From positions 88,158,709 through 88,222,708 of the forward strand of contig NC_051075.1 in the NCBI RefSeq assembly GCF_004664715.2: 64,000 nucleotides of DNA, read 5' to 3'. The position numbers and the translations under genes are program-made. The first letter of the stretch is position 1. Each line of letters starts with the position of its first letter. This document shows, piece by piece, positions 22,141 to 33,160 of this stretch. Source of the stretch: Peromyscus leucopus. Lineage: Eukaryota > Chordata > Mammalia > Rodentia > Cricetidae. The notes below the pieces were generated by a model. The model had not been told where the DNA came from and made no database searches. It was given only the letters and a program-made list of their open reading frames with translations.

Positions 22141-23119
22141 TGTCTGACTCGACTGCTATATAGTCCTGGTTCTAGAGAAATAACAACGAATGTTCTTCAG
22201 TCCTCTTCCTACTCCTGTATGAGAAATGGCACTGCAAAAAAATAGTGCAGATAATCAAGCCCAGACCTCCAAGTTCTCAGCACTCCTACCAGTCTGTGAA
22301 TGGTCAGCTCATTAAACAGTTCTGTATTTAGGAAGTGCTAGTAGCAATTGTGGTATCCAAATTTCTCCCCTTTCCTCACTTCTTCTCCATAGCCAATTTC
22401 CAAGCACTTCCTTCACTGTTGCATATTTATGCAAGCTCAAAGCTGTCAATTCAGGGAGAGTACAGACAGTAATGTTGAACATAATCTTTGTAGTATTTAA
22501 AACACTCAGAATTAGCTTACAGAGATTCTTCCAAAAATCCTTGAAATCGTGCTCACTGAAACTCGCCAGTTTTCTAGATGTTAAGATTTATTCAGTTTCC
22601 ATATAAGAACCAAAAGCAAGAGCTTGGTTTTAGAATAAAAATTTACTTTCTTAATACCAGAAATCTAGAAACAATTCAAACTGCCCACCTTTAAGGAGAT
22701 GGTTACCATATGTGGGAAAATACTGCTGCTTTTGAATTTGCTTGGCATTTAGGCTCTGTTTATTTCATAAACTTGGACACAAGGGCAGTTAGCTCATGGT
22801 TATAGTGGTACAGGGAGATGACATCATAGCCGATGTCTGAATGAAGCAAATATCACATCATTTCTATTTCAAGATTTTCTCAAGACTCCGTGATAGGAAA
22901 GCTAAAGAATATAAATTTGTGAATATTTCTTATTTGATAATTTTTACATTCTGAGTCGAATTAAAAAGAGAAATTTACTCCATTTTGCATAACTAGTGAG
23001 CTTTAATAAAATGAGACAAAAAGAAAGAAATTTTAATATTTTCTTGACTGAAAAGGGTATAGTAAGAACTCACAAATTGAATAAAGATGTGGATTTTCAT
23101 TTTTCCCTTTTATTAAACC
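22141..23119. other. Unassigned stretch
   Basis: Nearly 1 kb with no recognised gene or repeat. Confidence 0.4.
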
Positions 23120-23320
23120 TCGATTTTTTTTCTCGTAAAATATAATCTAAATACAGCTTCTCCTCCCTCTACTCCTCCCAGTTCTTCTCCATTATATGAA
23201 GTTGAGAGTTGGCCTTTCAAGAGCTATGAAGAATTGTGTTGGAATTTTGATGGGAGTTGCATTGAATCTCTAGATTGCTTTTGGCGGGATGGCCATTGTG
23301 TCTTCCTTACGATAGTAAAA
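23120..23320 (-). pseudogene. Antisense L1 fragment (3' end plus RT piece)
   Basis: CTCCTCCCTCTACTCCTCCC is the complement of an L1 3' polypurine tract. About 25 bp later AAGAATTGTGTTGGAATTTT, GATGGGAGTTGCATTGAATC and GATGGCCATTG match the antisense of an L1 ORF2 segment. The 3' end and a mid-ORF2 piece are juxtaposed, so the element carries an internal deletion or is two fragments. Confidence 0.6.
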
Positions 23321-23384
23321 GCTGGCCAAAACACATGGACTTCTGTGGTAGAAGAGAGAAGAAACAAAAGGACAAATTTAGATC

Positions 23385-23624
23385 AGAAAAGTGCTTACCA
23401 TGCAATCACAAGGACCTAAGTTCAATCTCCTTCAGCCCATATTTAAAAAATATAAAAAGCAAGCTAGGCATTCCATGGCATTCCTGTAATGTCAGCACTG
23501 AGAAGGCAGAGACACAAGGATGCCTGGTGCTTGCTGACCAGTCTAGATTAATGTGTGAGTTCCAGATTCAGTGAAAGACTCCATCTAAGAAAACAAGGTG
23601 AGGAGCAATTGAGGGATCAAACAT

Positions 23625-23676
<52 letters not shown>

Positions 23677-23680
23677 GTGG
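23385..23680 (+). repeat. B4-type SINE with (CA)n tail
   Basis: GGACCTAAGTTCAATCTCC (ID-like head), AGCTAGGCATTCCATGGCAT, GCAGAGACACAAGGATGCC, TGTGTGAGTTCCAGATTCAG and GAGGAGCAATTGAGGGA follow B4 order (an ID-B1 fusion). A (CA)n tract at 23,626-23,674 (about 24 units) lies where the SINE tail has expanded. Confidence 0.85.
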
Positions 23681-23708
23681 GGGTGGAATTCTTTCTATTT
23701 CTCATTGG

Positions 23709-24070
23709 AGATTCCATTAAAGTAATTCCTCAGTTAAAGCTGGCCTTAAATGTGTTACAAAATATTATAATTCCTGATTAAAGCCTGTGGCTGTCATGAA
23801 ATGATCACAGAAAGAGATATTTTCTTGACAAATGACTTTCCAATCTACTTGCAGTTCAATTTTATAATCCATTGATAATAATGGTTAGAGATTCCACTAA
23901 AGTAATTCTGCAATTAAAGATGGCCTTAGGGGAATTGCAGAATATTAAAATTCATGCCTTAAACCTATGTCTGTCATGAAATTATCACATAAAGAGTTAT
24001 TTATCTTGACAAATAACTTATTCCAATCTATCTGGAGTTCAATTTTATAATCCACTGAGAATAATAGTGA
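23709..24070. repeat. Tandem duplication, two 180-bp units
   Basis: Unit 1 (23,709-23,888) and unit 2 (23,889-about 24,070) share AGATTCCATTAAAGTAATTC / AGATTCCACTAAAGTAATTC, GTTAAAGCTGGCCTTA / ATTAAAGATGGCCTTA, CTGTCATGAAATGATCACA / CTGTCATGAAATTATCACA and GTTCAATTTTATAATCCA in the same order at a 180-bp offset. Identity looks like roughly 80-85%, so the duplication is old. Neither unit resembles a transposon I know. Confidence 0.92.
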
Positions 24071-24789
24071 AATAAAACACAACATATAAACAATAAAATT
24101 GGCATAGACACTTCTTTTCAAATGCTACCACATTCATCTTACTTAATTTTCACATTTATAAAATGAGGTAATTGTAGAAGACATCCTATTTTATGCATTG
24201 TGGCTGCCTCACCTCTTCCATCTCTTATATGGAAAGATTTAACAGTAATCTCTGACTATGGTGATGCTGTTAATGGTATATGATTATACAGTTAGACATA
24301 CTTGAGACTAGACTATTATAGTATGATGCTGAAACCAGACATACAACTATGGTCTAATAACTAGGTAGCTACCATATGTGAAGAATTATTAACTCCTCCA
24401 TGTTAGGGCATTAGCTTTTGGATTACTAATACTTTGAAAAAGCAGAGCTACAGCTGAGGTGGTATGCAATAGGAATACAAATATTTACCACTACCCTATG
24501 TATTTACTCTAGGAATTTCATTATAAATCTATTTTGTATTTATCACATGAATTAAAATAGGATATACCTTGAAGGACTTTTGTTAATAGCATGCACCTTG
24601 GACTTTCTATGCAGCGACACAAAATAACAAGAAAACAGGGTAAAGAGAAATACATGGAATCACCTTTTTAAGTTACTAATTTATTTATATTCCTAAAGAA
24701 ACTGATCAATAAATAATGACTGGAATAGATGTGACAGTAAAACTGCATAAAAGTTGATAGGTCAGTGTCTGAGAAATAAGATATACTCA
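24071..24789. other. Unassigned AT-rich stretch
   Basis: No gene. The ATCTTACTTAATTTTCAC ... TTATAAAATGAGG part near 24.14 kb faintly resembles MIR but is too short to call. Confidence 0.35.
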
Positions 24790-25165
24790 ATGGCACTGAA
24801 CAAGACAAAGAAAAACCATGAAGAGACATGGATATTGGAGGATTTATTAAGGCAACTCCACATAGTTAAAAGGGAGGTTTATTTTGGAGTAGCTTACAAC
24901 AAGTAAAGGGATAGGTTACAGGATCCAGGAGAGGTGAAGTGCAGTCAAGCGGTGTTCTCTGAAGAACTCTGCTTGGTCTACATCTAGCATCCAGGATCAC
25001 CAGGAACCAAGAGAGCTGGCACATCTGGATCTGGAGTCTTAAGGGTTCCCATCTCAGCCCTGCCTCAGGGGCAGGCCATAGGTAGGCATGACAGTTACCA
25101 GAAGCCTTAATGGGGGTAGTACTTCCAGGTCAAAGCTGGAACAGCTACCCACTATGCATGGGTTG
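24790..25165 (-). repeat. LTR-like rodent repeat, antisense
   Basis: Plus-strand blocks GTTAAAAGGGAGGTTTATTT, CCAAGAGAGCTGGCACATC, GTACTTCCAGGTCAAAGC and GGAACAGCTACCCACTATGC resemble the reverse complement of a rodent LTR. The GGTTTATTT block would then be the complement of an AATAAA signal. Terminal TG...CA ends are not clear and the family is not assigned. Confidence 0.4.
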
Positions 25166-25601
25166 TTGCCCTGTGTGATATTACCTATGTAGTCATTCAG
25201 TTCAACAAAAGCAACAAAAATCTAGTTTTATACCATTTACAAAAACATTTTCACTTCCCAGTTTCCTGCTGTCATTGGACATAACCTGAGAAAAGACACA
25301 AGGTTCTAAAAACTTTAACAGAATCATCTTTATTAATAAGTTGGAAAAGAAGTAGGAGTTGAGGGTAGGAAGAAAAAAATGGCAATAGACAGACCCTCCA
25401 AATACAAGCATATTGTATGTTGTTCATAGTTTTTACACTGTTCAATGCAGTTACTCCCATTAACTTTACTGTGCCCTGCGCTGCCACAAACTTTACTGGA
25501 CTCTAAGGCCAATACTGTTTTCTTTTATTAGAACAAGCATACTATTAAGGTGGTGTCTTGTTAGCATTCAGGTTTTGGTTTAGGGGGTGTGAATTCCAAG
25601 G

Positions 25602-25643
25602 AGATGATGATGAGGAGGAGGAGGGGGGAGGAGGAGGAGAGAT
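25602..25643 (+). repeat. Purine-rich (GAT)n/(GAG)n tract
   Basis: GATGATGATGAGGAGGAGG followed by further GGA units; a simple polypurine run of about 42 bp. Confidence 0.9.
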
Positions 25644-25894
25644 ATTTTGAGTCACACTACTCCATGAAATTCATATTAGTTTAAATGAAAGTCTTGAAAT
25701 AGCATCTTTTTCATCCCAGAAAGGATGGCAATGAAAAGGTGTTTTTTCCCAACTAAACTTATGTTAGAAATATGTACTTCCAAAGAATAAGATCCCTGCC
25801 CTAAGCATATAATACCATCAAAGTGACTTATACCAAAGTAGAACTATGTTGTAGCAAGCTGTAGTCATGTGTTATCTTATCTTCAAGATAGACA

Positions 25895-27520
25895 ATGTAT
25901 ATATTTGTTTGATAACTTAAATATTTCCTATAGTTCTTCTTTGAAAGTCTTGTAGACTTCTCCCATGAATCCATATGGATCTGGGCTTTCTTCAACCACA
26001 AGACTTTTATTATTGTTCCAATCTTCTTATTTCTTTTGGGTCCGTTTACATTGTTGATCTCTTCTTGGCTTAACTTTAGTGGTTTTGATGAATCTACTAA
26101 TTGTTCAATTTCACTTAAGTTTTCTTACTTAAAGGAATTTTTAAAGTAGTTTTAGATACTTTAGATAGACTTTTAAAGTATTCCCTTACAATATTCTGAG
26201 TTTAAGATCTTTTGTAATCTTTCCCTGCTCATCTCCAATTTTGCTAAGTCTGTCAATCTTGCTTATCTTTTCAAGGAACCAACTCTTAGAATTGTTGGAT
26301 TTTTTGTGTTCTTGTTGTTGTTGTTTTTATTTCACTTTTCCTGCCCTAATTTTTGGTTGTTTCTTCTAATCTACTGGATTTGGGTTTTTGTTTGTTCTTG
26401 TTTTTCTAACTTCTTGAGTTCCATCCTTAAACAGTTCATTTGTGCCCATGCTATTTTTTTAATTTAGGCCCTTGAAGATGTAAGTTTATCTTTCAAGAAC
26501 TGATTTTAATGTATCCCAGGGTTTTAATGTGCTTTCATTTTCATATATTACCAAGACATTTTTATTTTCTTCTTAATGTCATTGACACATTTATCTTTCA
26601 GTAGTGTGTTTAATTTCCATGAATTCCTGTCATTTCTGATATTCTTTTGCTGCTGATTTCAAGCTTTATTGCATGGTTCTCTAGACACACGGCCTTATTT
26701 CAATTTTTTCTTTTTTTCTTGAAGATGGTCTATTTTACAAAAACTTCCATGCGCTCCTGAGTAGACTGCATATCCTTTGGTGTTAAGGTCAAATGTCTTT
26801 AGATATCTGTTAAGTCCATTTGATGTATGATCTCATTTACTTCAGATGTTTCTCTGTTTGTTTGTTTGTTTGGTTGGTTGGTTGGTTGGTTGGTTGGTTG
26901 TTTAGTTGGTTGTTTGGTTGGTTGGTTGGTTGGTAGGTTTGTTGGTTGGTTAGTTAGTTGGTTGGTTTTGACCAGATGATCCCTCTTTAGAAGAAAATGG
27001 GATGCTGAAATCACCTACTGTTACTGGGTTGATGTTAATCTATGTCATGAAGTCCAGTAGTATGCTTTTGATGAAACTGGGTACAACAGAGTTTGACGCA
27101 TGTATGCTCAAGAATATAATATCATTTTAGTCCAATTTCCCTTTATCAAAATGAAATATCCTTCTTTATCACTACAGATTAATTTTATTTTGGTGTCTAT
27201 TTTGTCATGTATTAGGACAGAGATTCCTGATTGTTTGAAATACTTTCCATCCTTTCACTCTAATGTGGTGCCTTTCTTGAAGGTGAGATGAATTTCTTAT
27301 AAAATTAAAAAAAAAAGAAAGAAAAATGGGCATAAGTTGCATGTTAGTACTTAATCTATTCAACTAACCCAAGTATTTTGACTGGGGAGTTGAAACCATT
27401 AATATTTAAAGATTTTATTGAAAAGTGTGTATTGATTGCTCTTTTTCATTTTTGTTATTTGTGTTCTTAATCTTCTTTATGTTTCAGTGGTTATATTTCA
27501 TTTCTTTTCTTTCTATAGCT
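25895..27520 (-). pseudogene. Old L1 ORF2, antisense
   Basis: The plus strand reads as the complement of L1 ORF2 from the RT region back to the start. CATGAATCCATATGGATCTG comes from RT, and TATCTTTTCAAGGAACCAAC and CTAATCTACTGGATTTGGG from the linker. CAGTAGTGTGTTTAATTTCC and GATGGTCTATTTTACA come from the endonuclease domain, then AATGAAATATCCTTCTTTATC and GTTGAAACCATTAATATTTA near the ORF2 start. It is old and full of gaps. A TTTG/GGTT simple repeat lies inside. Confidence 0.8.
26855..26969 (+). repeat. (TTTG)n/(GGTT)n simple repeat
   Basis: TTTGTTTGTTTGTTTGG leads into GGTTGGTTGGTTGGTT, interrupted by TTTAGTTGG and TAGTTAGTTGG. The minus-strand frame reading repeated NQPT residues is only this tetranucleotide. 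Confidence 0.95.
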
Positions 27521-27599
27521 TATTGGTTATGCTTATACCTCTTTGTTGCAACAGCTAAGACTTCAATACAGTATTAAATAAAATGCATGAGAGATTCAA

Positions 27600-28490
27600 T
27601 TGTTTTTCATGATTGGATTTTAATTTTAGCAAGAAAGCATTCAATATGGTAGGAATTCACTTGTTTGGAGACATCCTTTACTGATTCTTTTTTTCCTATT
27701 TGAAAATCTATTGTGAAATGTTTTTTTTAACTACATTGCTGTTTGAAACTTGGGAGTGAAAGTTTCGTTTTGTCACATACTTTTGATGAGTTCACTGAGA
27801 TGATTATATTAGTTTTTGTTAATATGCTTACATGGTAAGTTACACTAATTTTGCCATTTTAAATAAACCATTCATTCTGGGGATAAAATATAATTGATTG
27901 TAATGTACTAATACATAAAAACATATATAAATACAGATAAGCATATTTAATACATATTAGATTTTTAAAGATGAAGTAAAAGAGAAAGTTACCATCAGAA
28001 AATGTGTTTTCTTATCTTCCCCTTAGATAGATAGAAACTCATTTCTAAATACTCTCAGATAAAAACAAGTTTCCTAAAGTCCCACTACTCCATGGTCTCC
28101 TATTCACAACCCTGGAGCAGTTGTGGGAGCTGGCCTCTTGGTCTGTGTTATCATTTAAAACTTGATTATTTCATCTATTTTGAAAAATATGTTGACATAT
28201 AGTTGTTTATAACCTTTCCTTATTGCCTTTTAATAGCTTTAGATTTTTTAATGGTGTTCATTTCCCATCTAGATATTAATAACTTGTGCCTTGTCTCAGT
28301 TTTTAAAAATTTTTCTCAGATTAATTTGATGAGAAATATTATCAACTTTAAGGATAATTTCAGTGAGCTAGTGCTAAGTTTCATTAATTTACATAGTTTT
28401 GCTTTCTATTTTATTGGTGTTGGCTTGTAGGCTTTCCCATTTCTCCTCATGTTTTGCTTTTATGGTGCTTTTTGTCTTTTTTTTCCAAAG
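27600..28490 (-). pseudogene. Second old L1 ORF2 fragment, antisense
   Basis: GATGAGTTCACTGAGATGAT, TTGTTAATATGCTTACATGG and CATTCATTCTGGGGATAAAA match the antisense of the RT palm. Further on, AGTTGTTTATAACCTTTCC, TTCATTTCCCATCTAGATAT and AATAACTTGTGCCTTGTCTC match the antisense of the ORF2 linker. RT-type sequence reappears after the ORF2 start of the neighbouring element, so this is a separate copy in the same orientation. Confidence 0.65.
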
Positions 28491-28576
28491 TTGAAAACTA
28501 AGGTTAATGATAAAAATCTTTAGTGTTATTGTTTTCTTTTCTTATTGTATTTTTTTCAGTATCCCACAACAGTCAC

Positions 28577-28760
28577 GTCATGTGATTTTTTTTTATTTGG
28601 TTTTTTTCAAGACAGGGTTTCTCTGTGTAGTTTTGGTGCCTGTCCTGGATCTCGCTCTGTAGACCAGGCTGGCTTCGAACTCACAGAGATACACCTGGCT
28701 CTGCTTCACAAGTGCTGGGGTTAAAGGCATGTGCCACCACTGCCTGGCTGTTATGTGGTT
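28577..28760 (-). mobile_element. B1 SINE, minus strand
   Basis: The T-rich tail is followed by AAGACAGGGTTTCTCTGTGT, GGTGCCTGTCCTGGATCTCG, CTCTGTAGACCAGGCTGGC and ATGTGCCACCACTGCCTGGC. The GGTGCCTGTCCTGGATCTCG form is the variant I associate with cricetid B1. Imperfect direct repeats TCATGTGATTTT and TTATGTGGTTTT flank it (10 of 12 match). Confidence 0.93.
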
Positions 28761-28779
28761 TTTAAAACATTATATATTT

Positions 28780-28982
28780 ATATGTATGTGTGTGTACCTG
28801 TGTGCGTGCCTATGTGTGTCTCTGCCTCCTGTCTGTGTGTGTGTGTGTGTCTGTGTGTGTGTGTGTCTGTGTGTCTCTGTCCCTCTGTGTATGTGCCTCT
28901 CTGTGTCTTTCTGTCTCTATGTGTCTCTCTGTGTATCTCTCTGTCTTTCTGTCTGTGTTGGGGGAAGAGGCATGTGCACATG

Positions 28983-29035
<53 letters not shown>
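28780..29035 (+). repeat. (TG)n/(TCTG)n block followed by (CA)n
   Basis: A degenerate TG/TCTG region (28,780-28,957) is followed, after GGGGGAAGAGGCATGTGCAC, by a pure (CA)n at 28,987-29,035 (about 24 units). Long frames on both strands with C/V/S or T/H repeats are artefacts of these tracts. Confidence 0.95.
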
Positions 29036-29038
<3 letters not shown>

Positions 29039-29300
29039 AAGGCCAGAGGACAACCCAAAGTGTCATTCCTCACTTTTCACCTTGTATGAAGCTGGATTCT
29101 TTGTCCACCACTGGGTTTCTGTCTAGTTGGCCCTCAAGCTTCCAGGGGTTCTCAGGTCTCCACCTCCTATCTTGCTGCAGGAGCATTGGATTGCAGACAC
29201 ACATCACTGTGTCCAGCTTTACACAGGTTCTAGAAATCCAAAATCACATTTGTGCTTGCAGAACAAGTACTTAACTCGCTGAGAAATTTCCCCAGCCTGT
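29036..29300 (-). repeat. B2/B3-type SINE, minus strand
   Basis: GTGAAGGCCAGAGGACAACC, a TCTCCACCTCCTATC block and AACTCGCTGAGAAATTTCCC with final CAGCC follow the reverse complement of B3/B2, ending at its tRNA-like head. The preceding (CA)n is the expanded tail of this SINE. Confidence 0.72.
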
Positions 29301-29789
29301 ATTTTCACTTTATTTTTTGTTAAAAATAGTGTCAAAGTAATTTAAAATAAACTGTTTATTAAATTCCTCCCATTATGCCTTTCTTTTTCTGCTTATATTC
29401 TTAATATATTCTCAATGGCAAGAGCTGTAATTAACTCCCCTAACTTCTCTTATATACCTATCTATCCCCCTGAGACGTGAGAGGTCTAATTTTATATATT
29501 GACTGGGTCATAGTCCATAAAGTTTAATCTTAACATATTTGTAGAGTATAATCTAAATCAACAAATGAAGAAACATTCTGTGCATAGAAATAATGCCAAT
29601 ATGCCTAGTTTTGGTCTAATATACTATTTTTTATTTAAAATGAAGAACATTATTCTTATGAATGAATAATGTATTAAAGATTGGGGAAATAATAAATTTA
29701 TTTTATCTCAATCTAGCCTGTCAAAAATATTTTATTTTATTTTACATGGCCTAAACTGAACAAACAATATTGTTATTTTTTTTAGAACT
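29301..29789. other. Unassigned AT-rich sequence
   Basis: No gene or repeat recognised. Confidence 0.4.
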
Positions 29790-31360
29790 TCATAAACAAG
29801 TACACTGTATTTAGATAATTTCCAATCCTCCTCAGCCTCCAGATCCTCCCAAGTCATTCTTAAATTCATGACCTCTTCTTCTTTAATTATTGTTTTATAT
29901 ATATCCTGCTGAGTCCATTCAGTGTTGCTCATATACATATGAATTTAGGGCTGACAGTTTGGGATTAGCTAACCCATCAGGGGGCACGTCCCTGGAAAAG
30001 ACTGATTCTGCCTCTCTCAGCAGCCATACTAGGGATGAAGCCTTGTGTAATTTCCCCCATCCACACTGGCATGTCAACTGGCATTGCCATTATGTCTCTC
30101 TTGTTTAGGGGACCATATTGTTGAGATTTCATGGACATAACTTTTCTGTCATGTATAGAAGATACTATCTCACAGATGTCTTGATCCTCTGACTTTTAAA
30201 ATCTTTCTGACCCTTCTTTTGCAATGTTCTCTGAATCTTAGCTATAAGGGTTGTATTTACTGTCTCTGTAAGAATTGGGGTTGGGCACCCACAGTTGGAG
30301 GTTCTCTGCAGTGTGACTAGTTCTGAATTTCTGTAACAGTCTCTATCAGCTACAAAAAGCAGGGCTCTTTGATGAGAGGTGAGAGCGGCACTTATCTGTA
30401 AGGGGAGAGATAAGTATTTAGGATGCAGTTAGAAATTGTCTGGCTGCGGAAAGTGGTAGTAGTTGGATCTTCTCGAGGGTCCATTGCCTCACCAGCTATG
30501 GGTAGTTGGCTAGAATTACAGAACTAGCTATACCTTTCCTATTAAGCAGGTATAATTGCAATCAGACAACCCCATTGCAATTAGGTTACCCCCAAAGGCA
30601 TGTCGCTATTGCACTCTTGGGGCCATCTTTCCATGCTGGTCTTACCATAGTTTATACATTTTACACCCCGGTAAGACTCTTAATGGCTTTTCTCCCTGGG
30701 CAGTTAGTATTGATTGCACCTTTATATACTATGAGACCTAGTCCGCAGGAAGGAGGCTTCCAGGTCAGTTCTAATTCAGTTTCAAGGCCTGTGTCTGAAG
30801 TGTGCTTTATCTTCAGTAATAGGGTATCTTCGGGTTTCTATTGCTGTGAGGAGACACCACGACCATGGCAACCCTTATAAAGGAAAACATTTAATGGGTG
30901 GCTCACAGTTCAGAGGTTCAGTCCATTATCATTATGGTGGTACCATGCAGGCAGACATGGTGCTGGAGAAGGAGCTGAGGGTTCTATATCTTGATCCATA
31001 GGCAACAGGAACTGAACTGTCTCACTGGACATAGCCTGAGCATATATGAGACCTCAAAGCCCACCTCCACAGTGGCATACCTCCTTCAACAACGCCGTAT
31101 CTACTCCAACAAAACCACACCTCCCAATAATGCCACTCCCTTTGGGGTCCATTTTTTTTTTTTTTCAAACCACCACATAGGGTCTTACCTTCAAGTCTGG
31201 AAGTCAACTGGAAGGCCACAATGACAACCTATATAACTTTGTGAATCTCTTAGACTCCCCTAACCAATATTCAAAGAGGAATCCCCCATATCTGATACTG
31301 GAGTTTTGTTAGAAAATCTCTGGTTCATGTGGGAAACATTGTCACTCCAACCTATATAAC
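29790..31360 (-). repeat. Long L1 3' region, antisense
   Basis: AATCCTCCTCAGCCTCCAG (complement of the 3' purine tract) is followed by TTTAGGGCTGACAGTTTGGG, GGCACGTCCCTGGAAAAGAC, GAATCTTAGCTATAAGGG, AGAGGTGAGAGCGGCACTTA, GGTAGTTGGCTAGAATTACA and TCTTACCTTCAAGTCTGG. This is the reverse complement of a rodent L1 3' UTR. A separate rodent repeat (30,834-31,177) is inserted into it; the L1 resumes on the far side. Small frames across it are non-coding. Confidence 0.75.
30834..31177 (+). mobile_element. Rodent interspersed repeat nested in L1
   Basis: TTTCTATTGCTGTGAGGAGA, CACCACGACCATGGCAACC, GGTTCAGTCCATTATCATTA, AGACATGGTGCTGGAGAAGG, AGCATATATGAGACCTCAAA and CACACCTCCCAATAATGCC match a very common rodent repeat whose name I do not assign. 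ATAGGGT occurs on both sides (before TATCTTC and before CTTACC), consistent with a short target-site duplication in the L1 3' region. Confidence 0.75.
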
Positions 31361-31479
31361 TGTTCAAACTATTTGTGTATGTACACAAACACACATCATT
31401 CATATATTTTTAAATAAACATAAAGTAACATGTTTCCTTGTGGCTTTTTCAAAATAATAATACTCAGGATATTTAAAAG

Positions 31480-31758
31480 AAACAGTAGTTTTTATTGAAA
31501 GTAGATTTTAATATAACATATTCTAATTATGTTTTCTTCTCCCCCAACTCTTTTCAGATCCTCCCTACTTCCCCACCCACCCAAATCTACACACTTTCGT
31601 TCTCTCTTTCATTAGGTTACAGACAAACATACAAGATAATAATGATAAAATAAAAACAAATAAACCAGAATATGACAAAACAAAAAACAAAGAAACAGAA
31701 GAAAAACAGCCAAAGGAACAGCTCAATAAACTTACATGGATGCAGGGACTAACAGATT

Positions 31759-31808
<50 letters not shown>

Positions 31809-31837
31809 CCCATAAAAACACAAAGCCAGAAGCCAAA

Positions 31838-31887
<50 letters not shown>

Positions 31888-32335
31888 CTTATAAGGGGGA
31901 AGAGAAGTGGCAGGGGGAGGGGGGAAGCCCTGACAAAGCATTATGAGATAAAGAACATCCAAAACACCATTGACATTGTTTTGTATTGACCATCTAATAC
32001 ATGGGCATCTACTAGGTCCTACTCTTTGGAGTGGTTTGTACACCTGATGAGACTCCATTGAAGAAAATTAGTTTTTCATTTGTGAGTGGCTATCAATTGG
32101 CTATAGCTTGTGTGTTAGGGATGAAGCCTTTTGTCCACTTACCCTCTCAGTACTGGGAACCCCCATCGGGCCCAGACCTGTGCAGGCCTTATGCTTACTG
32201 CCACGGTGTCTGTGAATTTATACGAAAAGACAGTATTTTTAAGGAGAGAGATGATGGAGTACATCCTTACTGTTGCGTGCTCCTATTAACACAGAAGAGA
32301 AATTTCATAACTGGGAAGCATGGGTGATATTGAAC
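31480..32335 (-). repeat. Long L1 3' region, antisense
   Basis: CCCCAACTCTTTTCAGATCC and CTCCCTACTTCCCCACCCAC (3' purine tract complement) precede an A-rich stretch and the CA/TG pair. Then come ACAAAGCATTATGAGATAAA, ACTCCATTGAAGAAAATTAG, GAGTGGCTATCAATTGG, GTGCAGGCCTTATGC and TGCCACGGTGTCTGTGAATT. The order matches the reverse complement of an Lx-type L1 3' region. Confidence 0.75.
31762..31886. repeat. Inverted (CA)n and (TG)n pair
   Basis: (AC)n at 31,762-31,804 (43 bp) and (TG)n at 31,839-31,886 (48 bp) are separated by 34 bp of unrelated sequence. They are exact complements over more than 40 bp, so a transcript or extruded DNA could form a long hairpin with a 34-nt loop. The frames crossing it on both strands are artefacts. 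Confidence 0.95.
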
Positions 32336-33160
32336 AGACCTTAAGGCTGTGAAGTGTTGAGAGCGCCCATGTGGAGCGACAGGCCACAGGAATGCAAACC
32401 ATCCACGAAGCCAAGAGTGGAGCTAGCAGGTGGCTTCATCCATTAGTCTGGTGTCAGCACACTCATGCTCAGACTCTTAACATCTGGAAAGACCCATTAG
32501 TGCTTTTAATTAAGTAGAAGACAGATCATGCAGCGTTCCTTCATATAAGAAAACCACAGGAACAAAAGAAAAAGTATTGCCTAGATTCTAAGAGTCATTC
32601 TCATTTTACATAAATAAATACAGTCATTTTAATTATACTGTATGGAGGTTTCACTTTCACAGATTTTTCCATACATCATTTCAGAATTTTATGGAAAATA
32701 TTTCTTTGACTTTTTGATGATGGACCAAATTTTCATAAAGAGAAATATGTTTTTTAACTCTCTTATGATTAACATTTTATACTTTGAAAATATTTCTACT
32801 ATAAAGAGTTAGCTTAAAAAAATCATTACATATCATCTCAAAATATCTCTTGGAAGATTAACCTATAACAGTAGAAAGTCTCTGTGTAGAAAGGCCCTTT
32901 TTGTATTTCTGAATCTTAAAAGAAAACTATTTATATGTGAAATTCTTCCTGTAAGTCTACACATAGACATATATATCCACACAAGTATTAAAATTTTCAG
33001 GTTATGCCAGACAAGTCACTACCAGAAACAACATCAACTACAGCTCTTCCAAAACCTTCTAAATGTGAAATTATAAGACTCATAATGCATAGTAATTCTT
33101 TACATTATTAGAGTCAGTTTAAGTGGGAAACATTTAGAAAGTTCACTTAGAATTACATTA
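32336..33160. other. Unassigned stretch
   Basis: No gene or repeat recognised. AT-rich after 32.5 kb. Confidence 0.4.

Noticed and set aside
26799..27014. Minus-strand frame with NQPT repeats
   Set aside because: It is the GGTT/TTTG tetranucleotide inside an antisense L1.
28729..29274. 181-codon plus-strand frame, longest in the window, rich in C, V, S and T/H repeats
   Set aside because: It reads through (TG)n, (CA)n, the end of a B1 and a B2/B3 SINE. Competing long frames exist on both strands, as expected of microsatellites.
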